Positions 44,091 to 53,837 of a DNA stretch of 64,000 bases are shown here, in pieces. The stretch comes from JBJEFI01 sp051873875 (GTDB lineage: Bacteria; Bacillota; Bacilli; Bacillales; Bacillaceae_G): contig JBJEFI010000012.1 of NCBI GenBank assembly GCA_051873875.1, forward strand, positions 6,553 to 70,552. Reading direction: 5' to 3'. Numbering within the stretch: position 1 is the stretch's first letter; every line of letters starts with the position of its first letter. The notes under the pieces were generated by a model, which worked only from the letters and a program-made list of their open reading frames with translations, had not been told where the DNA came from and did no database searches. Both the position numbers and the translations under genes were made by a program.

Positions 44091-46211
44091 ATGGATACGC
44101 TTTTGATTATTAATTTTATTGCCTTTTTAGCTGTCGTTGCATATGCTGTTTATTTGTTTGTGTATTTAATTCAAACTAGGCTTGCATATATCCGACTAGG
44201 ACAAAAGGTAGAGTTTGATCGAAAGTTTAAAGAGCGTTGGGAAAATATTAAAGTAAACGTATTTGGTCAAAAGAAGTTATTAAAGGATAAGAAAAGTGGG
44301 ACTATTCACGTTATGATTTTCTATGGCTTTATTTTAGTTCAGTTTGGTGCAATTGACTTTATTATTAAAGGCCTTGTTCCAGGATGGCACTTACCATTTG
44401 GACCACTTTATCCAGCTTTTACATTTTTTCAAGAAATCGTTACCTTGGTTATTTTAGTTGCTATATTTGGAGCATTTTACCGTCGCTATATTGAAAAATT
44501 AGCCCGTTTAAAACGAAATTTTAAAGCAGGTTTAGTTCTTATTTTTATCGGCGGATTAATGTTATCTGTTTTATTAGGAAATGGTGCTGCATTGGTTTGG
44601 CATGGTGAAGATTTAACATGGTCAGAACCAATTGCCTCAGGTATTGCCTTTTTATTAGGTGGTATTGGTGAAACAGCGGCTACAGTTGTTTTCTACATTG
44701 CATGGTGGATTCACCTATTAATCTTACTTACTTTCTTAGTGTATATACCACAATCAAAACATGCTCACTTAATTGCTGGACCTGCTAACGTTTTCTTTAG
44801 CCGTTTAAGCAATCCTGGTAAATTAGAAAAAATTAATTTTGATGTGGAAAGTGAAGATGAAGATGAAATGCCTGTCTTCGGTGTTGGTAAAATCGAAGAC
44901 TTTAAACAAAATCAGCTTATTGATTTATATGCTTGTGTAGAATGTGGACGTTGTACGAGTATGTGTCCGGCATCAGGTACAGGAAAAGTATTATCACCAA
45001 TGGATTTAATTTTGAAATTGCGTGATCATTTAACACAAACAGGGGCAGCTGTTACATCTCGTACTCCTTGGGTTCCTGCCTTTGCTTTTAGTCATACACA
45101 AGGAAATCAACTTGCGATGGCATCTCGTGGACAACAAGAAACAGCAGCTACTGTTCAATACAATCCAAGTTTAATTGGGGATGTTATTACAGAAGAAGAA
45201 ATTTGGGCATGTACAACTTGTCGTAACTGTGAAGACCAATGTCCAGTTATGAATGAACATGTTGATAAAATTATTGATTTACGTCGTTATTTAGTTTTAA
45301 CAGAAGGTCGTATGGATGCTGATGCACAACGTGCGATGACAAATATCGAACGTCAATATAACCCATGGGGATTAAACAGAAAAGAACGTGCAAAATGGCG
45401 TACAATCCGTGAAGATGTCGTTATTCCTACTGTAAAAGAATTAAATAAGGCAGGGGAAGAATTTGAATATTTATTCTGGGTTGGTGCAATGGGTGCTTAT
45501 GATAGCCGTAGCCAAAAAATTGCTCTTGCCTTCGCTCGTTTAATGAATGAAGCTGGCGTGAAATTCGCTATTTTAGGTGATAAAGAATATAACTCTGGTG
45601 ATACACCACGTCGTTTAGGAAACGAATTTTTATTCCAAGAACTTGCAGAGAAAAATATTAAAGAATTTGAAAAAGCTGGCGTCAAAAAAATTATTACAAT
45701 TGACCCACATGCTTTCAATATCTTTAAAAATGAATATCCTGACTTTGGCTTTAAAGCAGAAGTATATCATCATACACAATTATTAGAACAATGGGTAAAA
45801 GAAGGCAGATTAAAACCAACTCATGCCATTAACGAAACAATTACGTACCATGATTCTTGTTATTTAGGTCGTTACAATGAAGTGTATGAAGCACCACGTA
45901 ATATTTTAAAAGCAATTCCTGGTGTGAAACTAGTTGAAATGGAACGTAACCATGATCGCGCTATGTGTTGCGGTGCTGGTGGTGGATTAATGTGGATGGA
46001 AGAACATGTTGGCACTCGTGTAAACGTGGCAAGAACAGAGCAAGCATTAGCTGTAAGTCCATCAGTTATTGGTACAGGTTGTCCATATTGCTTAACGATG
46101 TTAAGTGATGGAACAAAAGCGAAAGAAGTAGATGAACAAGTAGGTACACTTGATATTGCAGAGATTTTAGAAAAAGCAGTATTTGGTGAAGAAAAAGAAG
46201 TAGTTTCATAA
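44091..46211 (+). CDS. fadF: Iron-sulfur oxidoreductase FadF
   Basis: This 706-residue membrane-bound protein has about five to six N-terminal helices (NarI-like, residues 1-220). Two [4Fe-4S] ferredoxin motifs follow: C282, C285, C288, C292 and C374, C377, C380, C384. Two CCG-type cysteine-rich domains lie in the C-terminal half (HDSCYLGRYN; MCCGAGGGLMWMEE). It probably passes electrons from acyl-CoA dehydrogenase flavoproteins to the quinone pool. In B. subtilis it belongs to the FadR regulon with acdA; here it leads the thiolase and two acyl-CoA dehydrogenases. Confidence 0.94.
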   Translation: MDTLLIINFIAFLAVVAYAVYLFVYLIQTRLAYIRLGQKVEFDRKFKERWENIKVNVFGQKKLLKDKKSGTIHVMIFYGFILVQFGAIDFIIKGLVPGWHLPFGPLYPAFTFFQEIVTLVILVAIFGAFYRRYIEKLARLKRNFKAGLVLIFIGGLMLSVLLGNGAALVWHGEDLTWSEPIASGIAFLLGGIGETAATVVFYIAWWIHLLILLTFLVYIPQSKHAHLIAGPANVFFSRLSNPGKLEKINFDVESEDEDEMPVFGVGKIEDFKQNQLIDLYACVECGRCTSMCPASGTGKVLSPMDLILKLRDHLTQTGAAVTSRTPWVPAFAFSHTQGNQLAMASRGQQETAATVQYNPSLIGDVITEEEIWACTTCRNCEDQCPVMNEHVDKIIDLRRYLVLTEGRMDADAQRAMTNIERQYNPWGLNRKERAKWRTIREDVVIPTVKELNKAGEEFEYLFWVGAMGAYDSRSQKIALAFARLMNEAGVKFAILGDKEYNSGDTPRRLGNEFLFQELAEKNIKEFEKAGVKKIITIDPHAFNIFKNEYPDFGFKAEVYHHTQLLEQWVKEGRLKPTHAINETITYHDSCYLGRYNEVYEAPRNILKAIPGVKLVEMERNHDRAMCCGAGGGLMWMEEHVGTRVNVARTEQALAVSPSVIGTGCPYCLTMLSDGTKAKEVDEQVGTLDIAEILEKAVFGEEKEVVS

Positions 46212-46371
46212 AAGTAATATAGTAAAAAACAATTTTTCATATATTTCATAATGCAAATTATTACCATGTTTACTATGGTTGTATGGTAGAATAAAAGGTG
46301 TACAATATTGTGCGCCTTTTCACCTATATTTAAAGGGGCAGTATTTAAAAAATCTACGTTTTTTAACCAAA

Positions 46372-46385
46372 TGTAAACGCTTTAA
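46372..46385 (+). promoter_or_regulatory. Candidate cre site upstream of thiolase gene
   Basis: TGTAAACGCTTTAA matches 13 of 14 cre positions and ends 12 bp before the start codon. Binding there could block elongation or initiation, consistent with catabolite repression of acyl-CoA degradation. Confidence 0.55.
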
Positions 46386-46397
46386 AGGGGGAGTGGA

Positions 46398-47576
46398 ATG
46401 GGTAAAGCAGTTATTGTAAGTGCCGCTCGTACACCGGTTGGTAAATTTGGGGGTAATCTAAGTAGTTTATCTGCAAGTCAGCTTGGAGGAATTGCAATAA
46501 AAGAAGCGTTGCTTCGAGGCGATGTCTCCCCAGAAACAGTAGAAGAAGTAATCATGGGGCATGTGCTTCAAGGGGGAAATGGACAAATTACGTCTCGACA
46601 AGCCGCCCGTTATGCAGGTATTCCTTGGGAAGCCGAAACAGAAACAATTAATAAAGTTTGTGCTTCTGGAATGAGGAGCGTCACACTAGCAGAACAATTA
46701 ATTCGTTTAGGCGATAAATCTGTTATTGTTGCAGGTGGCATGGAAAGTATGAGTACAGTGCCATATGTGTTACCAAATATTCGAAAAGGCTATCGAATGG
46801 GGAATCAACAAGTAGTTGATTTAATGGTTCATGATGGACTAACTTGTTCATTCAGAAATATTCATATGGGTGTTTATGGTGGTGAAGTTGCTAGGAAAGA
46901 CGACATTACTCGTGAACAACAGGATGAATGGTCAGTTAGTAGTCAAGCCAAAGCAATCAATGCAATAAATACAGGTTTATTCAAAGAAGAGATTGTTCCA
47001 ATAGAAATACCACAGAAAAAAGGGGAACCTATCATCGTAGATACAGATGAATCACCAAGACCAAACACCACAATCGAAGTCCTCTCAAAATTAAAACCGG
47101 CTTTTGAAAAAGACGGAACTGTTACAGCAGGAAATGCCCCAAGTGTGAATGACGGAGCAGCCGCACTCGTGTTAATGAGTGAAGAAAGAGCAAAACAAGA
47201 AGGCAAAAAAACGTTAGCAACAATTTTAGCACATACATCATTAGCCATTGAAGCTGAAGAATTTCCAAGAACACCAGGATTAGTCATCAATAAATTACTA
47301 AAGAAAACAGGGAAAACAGTTGAGGATGTTGATTTATTTGAAATCAATGAAGCTTTCGCAGTTGTTGCCCTTGTTTCAATGAAAGAAGCAAATATTCCAG
47401 CAGAAAAAGTAAATGTAAATGGTGGAGCAGTCGCTTTAGGGCATCCAATTGGTGCAAGTGGCGCTCGTATTATCGTTACATTAATTCATGCGTTAAAACA
47501 ACGTGGCGGTGGCATTGGTATTGCTGCGATTTGTAGCGGTGGTGGCCAAGGCGATGCCATTATGATTCAAGTGTAA
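46398..47576 (+). CDS. mmgA: Acetyl-CoA acetyltransferase (thiolase)
   Basis: This 392-residue enzyme has the acyl-accepting Cys88 in KVCASGM, His349 in NGGAVALGHPIGASG, and the second catalytic cysteine Cys379 in CSGGGQG. It cleaves acetoacetyl-CoA or 3-ketoacyl-CoA, or runs in reverse. Similarity and context resemble MmgA of B. subtilis, although there it is in the mother-cell mmg operon. GGGGGAG lies upstream of the ATG. It is flanked by fadF and acyl-CoA dehydrogenase genes. Confidence 0.93.
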   Translation: MGKAVIVSAARTPVGKFGGNLSSLSASQLGGIAIKEALLRGDVSPETVEEVIMGHVLQGGNGQITSRQAARYAGIPWEAETETINKVCASGMRSVTLAEQLIRLGDKSVIVAGGMESMSTVPYVLPNIRKGYRMGNQQVVDLMVHDGLTCSFRNIHMGVYGGEVARKDDITREQQDEWSVSSQAKAINAINTGLFKEEIVPIEIPQKKGEPIIVDTDESPRPNTTIEVLSKLKPAFEKDGTVTAGNAPSVNDGAAALVLMSEERAKQEGKKTLATILAHTSLAIEAEEFPRTPGLVINKLLKKTGKTVEDVDLFEINEAFAVVALVSMKEANIPAEKVNVNGGAVALGHPIGASGARIIVTLIHALKQRGGGIGIAAICSGGGQGDAIMIQV

Positions 47577-47666
47577 AAGGATTTTAAAGGGGAGAGCATG
47601 TGAAAATATTCATTTACTTTTTATGTTCATCCCGCTCCTTTATGTAAATAAAAGGGAGGTACCAAG

Positions 47667-48797
47667 ATGCATTTGCACTTTACACAAGAGCAACAGATGC
47701 TTCGCGAAATGATAAGGGAATTCGCTCAAAAAGAAATTACCCCATTTATCCCACAAATGGAAGCAAGTATTTTTCCGCACAGAATTATTGAAAAAATGGG
47801 CGAACTCGGTTTGATGGGAATTCCGATTCCAACGAATTACGGCGGAGCAGGAATGGATTTTATTTCATATATTATTGCCATTCATGAGCTTTCACGTATA
47901 AGTGCGACAGTTGGTGTAATCTTATCTGTTCATACGTCCGTTGGCACAAATCCAATTTTATATTTTGGAACAGAAGAGCAAAGGAAGAAATATGTTCCGA
48001 AATTAGCGAGTGGAAATTATTTAGGTGCGTTTGCTTTGACAGAACCAACAGCTGGCTCTGATGCAGCTAGCTTGAAAACAAAAGCAGAAAAGCAAGGGGA
48101 CCATTACATATTAAACGGTTCAAAGGTATTTATTACAAACGGTGGGGAAGCAGATACGTATATTGTCTTTGCTTCTACAAATCCAACGTTAAAAACAAAA
48201 GGCATTTCTGCTTTTATTGTTGAAAAAAATACACCTGGTCTTATCATCGGAAAAGATGAGCAGAAAATGGGGCTTCATGGTTCGAGAACAGTTCAATTGT
48301 TCTTTGAAAATGCCATTGTTCCAAAGGAAAACTTGCTTGGGCAAGAAGGTGAAGGCTTCAAAATTGCCATGAGTAATTTAGATGTAGGTAGAATAGGCAT
48401 TGCAGCCCAAGCATTAGGTATTGCCGAAGCAGCAGTAGAGTATAGTACTGTATATGCGAAACAACGTCATCAGTTTGGGAAACCCATCATTACTCAACAA
48501 GGCGTTGGTTTTAAGTTAGCAGAGATGGCTACAAATGTTGAAGCGGCTCGCTTACTTATTTATCGTGCAGCTAGTTTGCGACAACAAGGAATTGTTTGTG
48601 GAAAAGAAGCATCAATGGCTAAGTTATTTGCCTCTAATGTAGCAGTGGAAGCATCAATTGAAGCAGTTCAAATTTTTGGAGGATATGGATATACAAAAGA
48701 ATATCCTGTTGAGCGTTTGTTCCGAGATGCAAAAATTTGTCAAATTTACGAAGGAACAAGCGAAATTCAGCGTATTGTTATTAGTAAACATCTTTAA
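47667..48797 (+). CDS. Acyl-CoA dehydrogenase (first of a tandem pair)
   Basis: This 376-residue FAD enzyme oxidises acyl-CoA to trans-2-enoyl-CoA. Flavin and substrate signatures are FALTEPTAGSDAASL (about 127-141), KVFITNGGEADTYIVFA and the C-terminal QIFGGYGYTKEYPVERLFRDAK. The catalytic base is probably Glu362 in YEGTSEIQR. It is clearly paralogous to the next gene but well diverged from it. The chain-length preference is unknown. GGGAGG precedes the ATG. Confidence 0.93.
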   Translation: MHLHFTQEQQMLREMIREFAQKEITPFIPQMEASIFPHRIIEKMGELGLMGIPIPTNYGGAGMDFISYIIAIHELSRISATVGVILSVHTSVGTNPILYFGTEEQRKKYVPKLASGNYLGAFALTEPTAGSDAASLKTKAEKQGDHYILNGSKVFITNGGEADTYIVFASTNPTLKTKGISAFIVEKNTPGLIIGKDEQKMGLHGSRTVQLFFENAIVPKENLLGQEGEGFKIAMSNLDVGRIGIAAQALGIAEAAVEYSTVYAKQRHQFGKPIITQQGVGFKLAEMATNVEAARLLIYRAASLRQQGIVCGKEASMAKLFASNVAVEASIEAVQIFGGYGYTKEYPVERLFRDAKICQIYEGTSEIQRIVISKHL

Positions 48798-48810
48798 GGG
48801 GGAAAAAACG

Positions 48811-49944
48811 ATGCAATTTAAATTAAGTGAAGAACATGAAATGATTCGTCAAATGGTAAGGGATTTTGCAGTAAATGAGGTAGAACCAACTGCAGAACAA
48901 CGTGATGAAGAAGAAAAATTTGACCGCAACATTTTTAATAAAATGGCGGAACTAGGCTTAACAGGTATTCCATGGGGAGAAGAATATGGCGGAACAGGTA
49001 GTGACTTTTTAGCGTATGTTATTGCAATTGAAGAATTATCTCGTGTCTGCGCTTCAACAGGTGTAACACTTTCTGCCCATGTTTCTTTAGCAAGCTGGCC
49101 ATTATATAAATTTGGTACAGAAGAACAAAAACAAAAATATTTACGCCCATTAGCAGAAGGTAAAAAAATCGGAGCATATTGCTTAACTGAAGCAGGATCA
49201 GGATCTGATGCAGGTGGTATGCGTACAACAGCAAAACGTGATGGCGATCACTATATTTTAAATGGTTCTAAAATTTTCATTACAAATGGTGGCGAAGCAG
49301 AAACTTACATTGTTTTTGCAGTAACAGATCCAGCTCAAAAAACAAAAGGAACAACTGCCTTTATCGTTGAAAGTAGCTTCCCTGGTTTCTCAGTAGGGAA
49401 AAAAGAAAAAAAATTAGGTATTCGTTCATCACCTACAACTGAAATTATTTTCGAAGATTGCCGTGTACCAGTTGAAAATGTATTAGGTGAAGAAGGAATG
49501 GGCTTTAAAATTGCGATGCAAACATTAGATGGTGGACGTAATGGTATCGCTGCCCAAGCGGTAGGTATTGCACAAGGTGCCTTAGATGCAGCTGTTGCCT
49601 ATGCAAAAGAACGTCAACAATTTGGTAAACCAATCATTGCTCAACAAGGTATTGGTTTTAAATTAGCTGAAATGGCAACAAGCATTGAAGCTGCAAGATT
49701 ATTAACATATCAAGCCGCTTGGTTAGAATCACAAGGCTTACCATACGGAAAAGCATCTGCTATGTCTAAGTTAATGGCTGGGGATGTAGCAATGAAAGTA
49801 ACAACTGAAGCTGTTCAGGTATTTGGTGGCTATGGTTATACGAAAGATTATCCTGTTGAACGTTATATGCGTGATGCAAAAATTACACAAATTTATGAAG
49901 GAACACAAGAAATTCAAAAATTAGTTATTTCAAGAATGCTATAA
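48811..49944 (+). CDS. acdA: Acyl-CoA dehydrogenase AcdA
   Basis: The 377-residue acyl-CoA dehydrogenase has YCLTEAGSGSDAGGM, KIFITNGGEAETYIVFAV, VFGGYGYTKDYPVERYMRDAK and probable base Glu363 in YEGTQEIQK. Start 48811 (MQFKLSEEHEMIR) has AAGGGGG upstream; a longer in-frame reading would overlap the previous gene. B. subtilis has a single acdA between fadF and rpoE, so this copy is likely the orthologue and the preceding gene an addition. It is followed by repeat copy 4 and a terminator. Confidence 0.94.
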   Translation: MQFKLSEEHEMIRQMVRDFAVNEVEPTAEQRDEEEKFDRNIFNKMAELGLTGIPWGEEYGGTGSDFLAYVIAIEELSRVCASTGVTLSAHVSLASWPLYKFGTEEQKQKYLRPLAEGKKIGAYCLTEAGSGSDAGGMRTTAKRDGDHYILNGSKIFITNGGEAETYIVFAVTDPAQKTKGTTAFIVESSFPGFSVGKKEKKLGIRSSPTTEIIFEDCRVPVENVLGEEGMGFKIAMQTLDGGRNGIAAQAVGIAQGALDAAVAYAKERQQFGKPIIAQQGIGFKLAEMATSIEAARLLTYQAAWLESQGLPYGKASAMSKLMAGDVAMKVTTEAVQVFGGYGYTKDYPVERYMRDAKITQIYEGTQEIQKLVISRML

Positions 49945-49950
49945 GTGAAG

Positions 49951-50062
49951 CTGGCGCTAGTGGCTAGTTAAATAAATCATTTTTGATTTACCATCGCTCT
50001 TTCCCTTGGATTTCTTTAGGGATGAAGAAGAGGGTTTCTGTGCTAGTTAGACAAGGTAAACA
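49951..50062 (+). repeat. Dispersed structured intergenic element, copy 4
   Basis: This is a divergent copy. The 5' block TGGCTAGTTAAATAAATC matches copies 1 and 3, and the 3' end GACAAGGTAAAC resembles copy 5. The middle forms CTCTT..CCCT/AGGG..AAGAG, a different stem sequence at the same place. It lies between acdA and its terminator. Confidence 0.5.
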
Positions 50063-50083
50063 ATTATATTAGAAAAAATAGTC

Positions 50084-50125
50084 AAAAAAGGGATAAGGAT
50101 GAGAACCATCCTTACCCCTTTTCTT
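50084..50125 (+). terminator. Terminator of the fadF-acdA cluster
   Basis: AAAAGGGATAAGGATG pairs with CATCCTTACCCCTTTT (one mismatch), followed by CTTA. The position is 140 bp after acdA. Confidence 0.85.
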
Positions 50126-50194
50126 ATCAATGACAGCTTTTGATTAACTTCGAGACATTTAACTTTCAAATTATGAGAAAAGGAAGTGAATCGA

Positions 50195-53100
50195 TTGGCC
50201 ACAGTGGAAATATATAAGCCAAAAAATAAAATTCGGTTTGTGACCGCATCTAGTTTGTTTGATGGACATGATGCAGCTGTTAATATTATTCGTCGCCTTT
50301 TGCAAAATAGCGGGGCAGAGGTTATTCATTTAGGTCATAATCGTTCAGTAGAAGAAGTTGTAAATGCGGCTATTCAAGAAGATGTGCAAGGAATATCTGT
50401 TTCATCCTATCAAGGTGGTCATATGGAATTTTTTAAATATATGTATGACTTATTACAAGAGCGCGGAGCAGGGCATATTAAAATTTTTGGTGGCGGTGGC
50501 GGCGTTATTTTGCCAAAAGAAATAAAAGAACTTCATAATTATGGCATTGCCCATATTTATTCACCAGAAGATGGACGAAAGATGGGCTTGCAAGGAATGA
50601 TTAACGACATGCTTGAAAAGACGGATTTTTTAACAATTAGGGAATTACGTCGTGAATTATCTGATTTAGATACACTAGATTATAACTCCATTGCAAAATT
50701 AATTACCCTTGCAGAAAATAAAGCAGAAGTAATGGTAGAAACAAATTTTGATTTTTCACATGAACAAACAGATAAGCCAATACCTGTTATCGGTATTACA
50801 GGTACAGGTGGCGCTGGAAAAAGTTCTTTAACAGATGAACTTGTTCGTCGTTTTTTAAATGAATTTCCAACGATGCATATTGGCATTATTTCCATTGATC
50901 CAACAAAGCAAAAGACAGGTGGAGCTTTACTTGGGGATCGAATTCGCATGAATAGTATCCATTCTCCACGTGTGTATATGCGAAGCTTAGCAACGCGAAA
51001 TTCTCGTTCTGAGATTTCACTTGCCTTACAAGATGCCATTACTATTTTAAAGGCAGCACAGTACGATATTATTATTATCGAAACGAGTGGAATTGGGCAA
51101 GGTGATGCAGAAATTTCGACTTTAAGCGATATCAGTCTTTATGTGATGACAAGTGAATTTGGAGCACCAACTCAGCTTGAAAAAATTGATATGATTGATT
51201 ATGCCGATATGGTTGTCATTAATAAGTTTGAACGAAAAGGCTCGGAAGATGCATTGCGCCAAGTACAAAAACAGTACCAACGCAGTCATCAATTATTTCA
51301 TCTTCCTTTTGAAAAAATGCCAATTTACGGAACAATTGCAAGTCAATTTAATGATATTGGTACAAATACGTTATTTGTAAAATTAGTTGAAAAAATAAAT
51401 GAAACGTTCCATTTTAACTTAGAGCCGACTCTTTCAGTTGGAAAAGTAGAAAAGCAAAATATCATTATTCCGAGTGAGCGTCGCTATTATTTAAGAGAAA
51501 TTTCAGAAACAGTTCGACATTATCATAAACGGATTGAGAAAGATGCTAGCAATGGAACAAAATTGTATCAAATTGAAGGAACGTTACAATTAGTGGCAGA
51601 GGAACAAAAAGAAGCGTTAAATCCTTTAAAAGAATCCTATCAAAATGCGTTATCGACAGAAGGAAAGCTTCTTTTAGGGCAATGGAAGAAAATAAAAGCA
51701 GCATATAAGCAAGACGAATTTGTAACAAAAATACGTGACAAAGAAATTCGTACACCTTTATATACGACAACACTTTCTGGAACAAAGCTTCCAAAAATAA
51801 GTTTACCGAATTATGAGGGGTATGGAGATATTATTCGTTGGATGGGAAAAGAAAATGTACCTGGAACGTTCCCATATACAGCAGGTGTATTTCCATTTAA
51901 ACGTGTAGATGAAGATCCAAAACGACAATTTGCAGGAGAAGGAACACCTTCAAGAACGAATGCCCGTTTTCACTATTTATGTAAAAATGATAGTGCCAAA
52001 CGACTAAGTACAGCTTTTGATTCCGTTACCCTTTATGGAGAAGATCCAGATTATCGTCCAGATATTTTTGGGAAAATCGGTGAAAGTGGTGTTAGCATTT
52101 GCACAATAGAAGATATGAATGCTTTATACGAAGGTTTTGACCTTTGTGATCCCTCAACCTCAGTTTCAATGACCATCAATGGACCAGCACCAATCATTTT
52201 AGCCTTCTTTATGAACACAGCCATCTCTCAACAAGTAGAAAAAGAAGAAAAACAATTAAATCGCAATTTAACAGAAGAAGAATATAAAGCGATAGCGGCA
52301 CGTACGCTTCAAACCGTTCGAGGCACTGTCCAAGCGGATATTTTAAAAGAAGATCAAGGACAGAATACGTGTATTTTTTCAACAGAATTTGCCTTACGTA
52401 TGATGGGGGATATTCAACAATACTTTATTGAAAATCGAGTTCGAAATTATTATTCGGTCTCTATCTCTGGTTATCATATTGCAGAAGCAGGAGCCAATCC
52501 AATCTCCCAATTAGCTTTTACATTAGCAAATGGATTTACCTATGTGGAATATTATTTAAGTCGCGGTCTTCATATTGATGATTTTGCACCAAATTTATCT
52601 TTCTTTTTTAGCAATGGACTAGACGCGGAGTATTCTGTGATTGGACGTGTTGCGCGACGGATTTGGGCAGTTGTTCTTCGTGAGAAATATGGAGCAAATG
52701 AACGCAGTCAAAAGCTGAAATATCATATTCAAACATCTGGTCGCTCTCTTCATGCCCAAGAAATTGACTTTAATGATATTCGGACGACATTACAGGCCTT
52801 AATGGCTTTACATGATAATTGTAATTCCTTGCATACAAATGCCTACGATGAAGCAGTTTCAACGCCGACGGAAGAATCGGTACGTCGTGCAATGGCGATT
52901 CAGCTTATTATTACAAAAGAGCATGGATTGACGAAAAATGAAAACCCGCTCCAAGGAGCTTATATTATTGATGAATTAACAGATTTAGTAGAAGCTGCTG
53001 TATTAGAGGAATTCGATCGTATCAATGACCGAGGTGGCGTATTAGGAGCAATGGAGACCCAATATCAACGTGGTAAAATTCAAGATGAATCCCTTTATTA

Positions 53101-53425
53101 TGAAATGAAAAAGCATTCCGGTGAATTACCAATCATCGGTGTAAATACGTATTTAAATCCTAATGCAACTACAGAAGAAAGTATTAATGAAATGAATGTA
53201 ACGAGAGCAAGTAATGAAGAGAAGGAATCTCAAATCAATCGTTTAAATCAATTTCATGCAAAACATGAACAAGAGGTAGAAATTGCTTTACAACGCTTGA
53301 AGGATGTTTGTAGAAGTGGTGACAATATTTTTACAGAATTAATGGAAACCGTTAAAGTAGCAAGCTTAGGACAAATAACAAAAGCGCTCTATGAAGTAGG
53401 AGGTCAATATAGAAGAAATATGTAA
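50195..53425 (+). CDS. icmF: Fused isobutyryl-CoA mutase IcmF
   Basis: This protein of about 1076 residues joins three parts. An N-terminal B12-binding domain has DGHDAAVN with the cobalt-coordinating His25. A MeaB-like GTPase chaperone has P-loop GTGGAGKS (203-210). A C-terminal mutase barrel (about 540-1076) contains the substrate segment NARFHYLCKN. It isomerises isobutyryl-CoA and n-butyryl-CoA, using the fused GTPase for cofactor loading. TTG 50195 fits AGGAAG upstream; GTG 50186 lies at the edge of that site. Its neighbours are acyl-CoA dehydrogenases and thiolase. Confidence 0.94.
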   Translation: MATVEIYKPKNKIRFVTASSLFDGHDAAVNIIRRLLQNSGAEVIHLGHNRSVEEVVNAAIQEDVQGISVSSYQGGHMEFFKYMYDLLQERGAGHIKIFGGGGGVILPKEIKELHNYGIAHIYSPEDGRKMGLQGMINDMLEKTDFLTIRELRRELSDLDTLDYNSIAKLITLAENKAEVMVETNFDFSHEQTDKPIPVIGITGTGGAGKSSLTDELVRRFLNEFPTMHIGIISIDPTKQKTGGALLGDRIRMNSIHSPRVYMRSLATRNSRSEISLALQDAITILKAAQYDIIIIETSGIGQGDAEISTLSDISLYVMTSEFGAPTQLEKIDMIDYADMVVINKFERKGSEDALRQVQKQYQRSHQLFHLPFEKMPIYGTIASQFNDIGTNTLFVKLVEKINETFHFNLEPTLSVGKVEKQNIIIPSERRYYLREISETVRHYHKRIEKDASNGTKLYQIEGTLQLVAEEQKEALNPLKESYQNALSTEGKLLLGQWKKIKAAYKQDEFVTKIRDKEIRTPLYTTTLSGTKLPKISLPNYEGYGDIIRWMGKENVPGTFPYTAGVFPFKRVDEDPKRQFAGEGTPSRTNARFHYLCKNDSAKRLSTAFDSVTLYGEDPDYRPDIFGKIGESGVSICTIEDMNALYEGFDLCDPSTSVSMTINGPAPIILAFFMNTAISQQVEKEEKQLNRNLTEEEYKAIAARTLQTVRGTVQADILKEDQGQNTCIFSTEFALRMMGDIQQYFIENRVRNYYSVSISGYHIAEAGANPISQLAFTLANGFTYVEYYLSRGLHIDDFAPNLSFFFSNGLDAEYSVIGRVARRIWAVVLREKYGANERSQKLKYHIQTSGRSLHAQEIDFNDIRTTLQALMALHDNCNSLHTNAYDEAVSTPTEESVRRAMAIQLIITKEHGLTKNENPLQGAYIIDELTDLVEAAVLEEFDRINDRGGVLGAMETQYQRGKIQDESLYYEMKKHSGELPIIGVNTYLNPNATTEESINEMNVTRASNEEKESQINRLNQFHAKHEQEVEIALQRLKDVCRSGDNIFTELMETVKVASLGQITKALYEVGGQYRRNM

Positions 53426-53431
53426 AAAATA

Positions 53432-53463
53432 GAAGGGGCGAGACATTTGTCACGTCCTTTTCT
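53432..53463 (+). terminator. Weak terminator of icmF
   Basis: GAAGGGGCGAGACA can pair with TGTCACGTCCTTTTC with one mismatch and bulges; the T-run is short. Confidence 0.5.
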
Positions 53464-53587
53464 GCCGTTATTTTTCAAATATATGAATAGATAGTCATAA
53501 TTCCTTGCTATAATGGGAATATGTGAAAAATTATTCTAGCTTATATTCCTATCTTTTGTTTATAATGAGATACATAAAGTGAAAATT

Positions 53588-53690
53588 CTCTTAGTAGTAG
53601 TTAGTTGCAAAAATTGAGTTTTTGCTGATAGTTACCTTCTCTTTTTTGGGAGTAGGATTTTTCTTGTTAGTGAGAACGGGGTAAACGGGT
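53588..53690 (+). repeat. Dispersed structured intergenic element, copy 5
   Basis: This is a compact copy. It has the 5' block TTAGTAGTAGTTAGTTGCAA and the 3' block TTGTTAGTGAGAACGGGGTA, both related to copies 2 and 3. The inner stem CCTTCTC/GGGAGTAGG has a short loop. It lies between icmF and rpoE. Confidence 0.5.
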
Positions 53691-53837
53691 GAAAATATAT
53701 ACGAATGACTTTTTATATAAGGGGAAATTTTGTATATTTTACATAGGTATGATAAGATAATTGTTGTTTTGTAAGTTATACGATTTTAAAGTACAATTTG
53801 ACAATAGAGAATGATGATAAAAAGGAGAGTGCCATTG

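Noticed and set aside
48658..48810. N-terminal extension of AcdA by 51 residues
   Set aside because: It overlaps the end of the previous acyl-CoA dehydrogenase gene, and AAGGGGG just before 48811 fits the family start.
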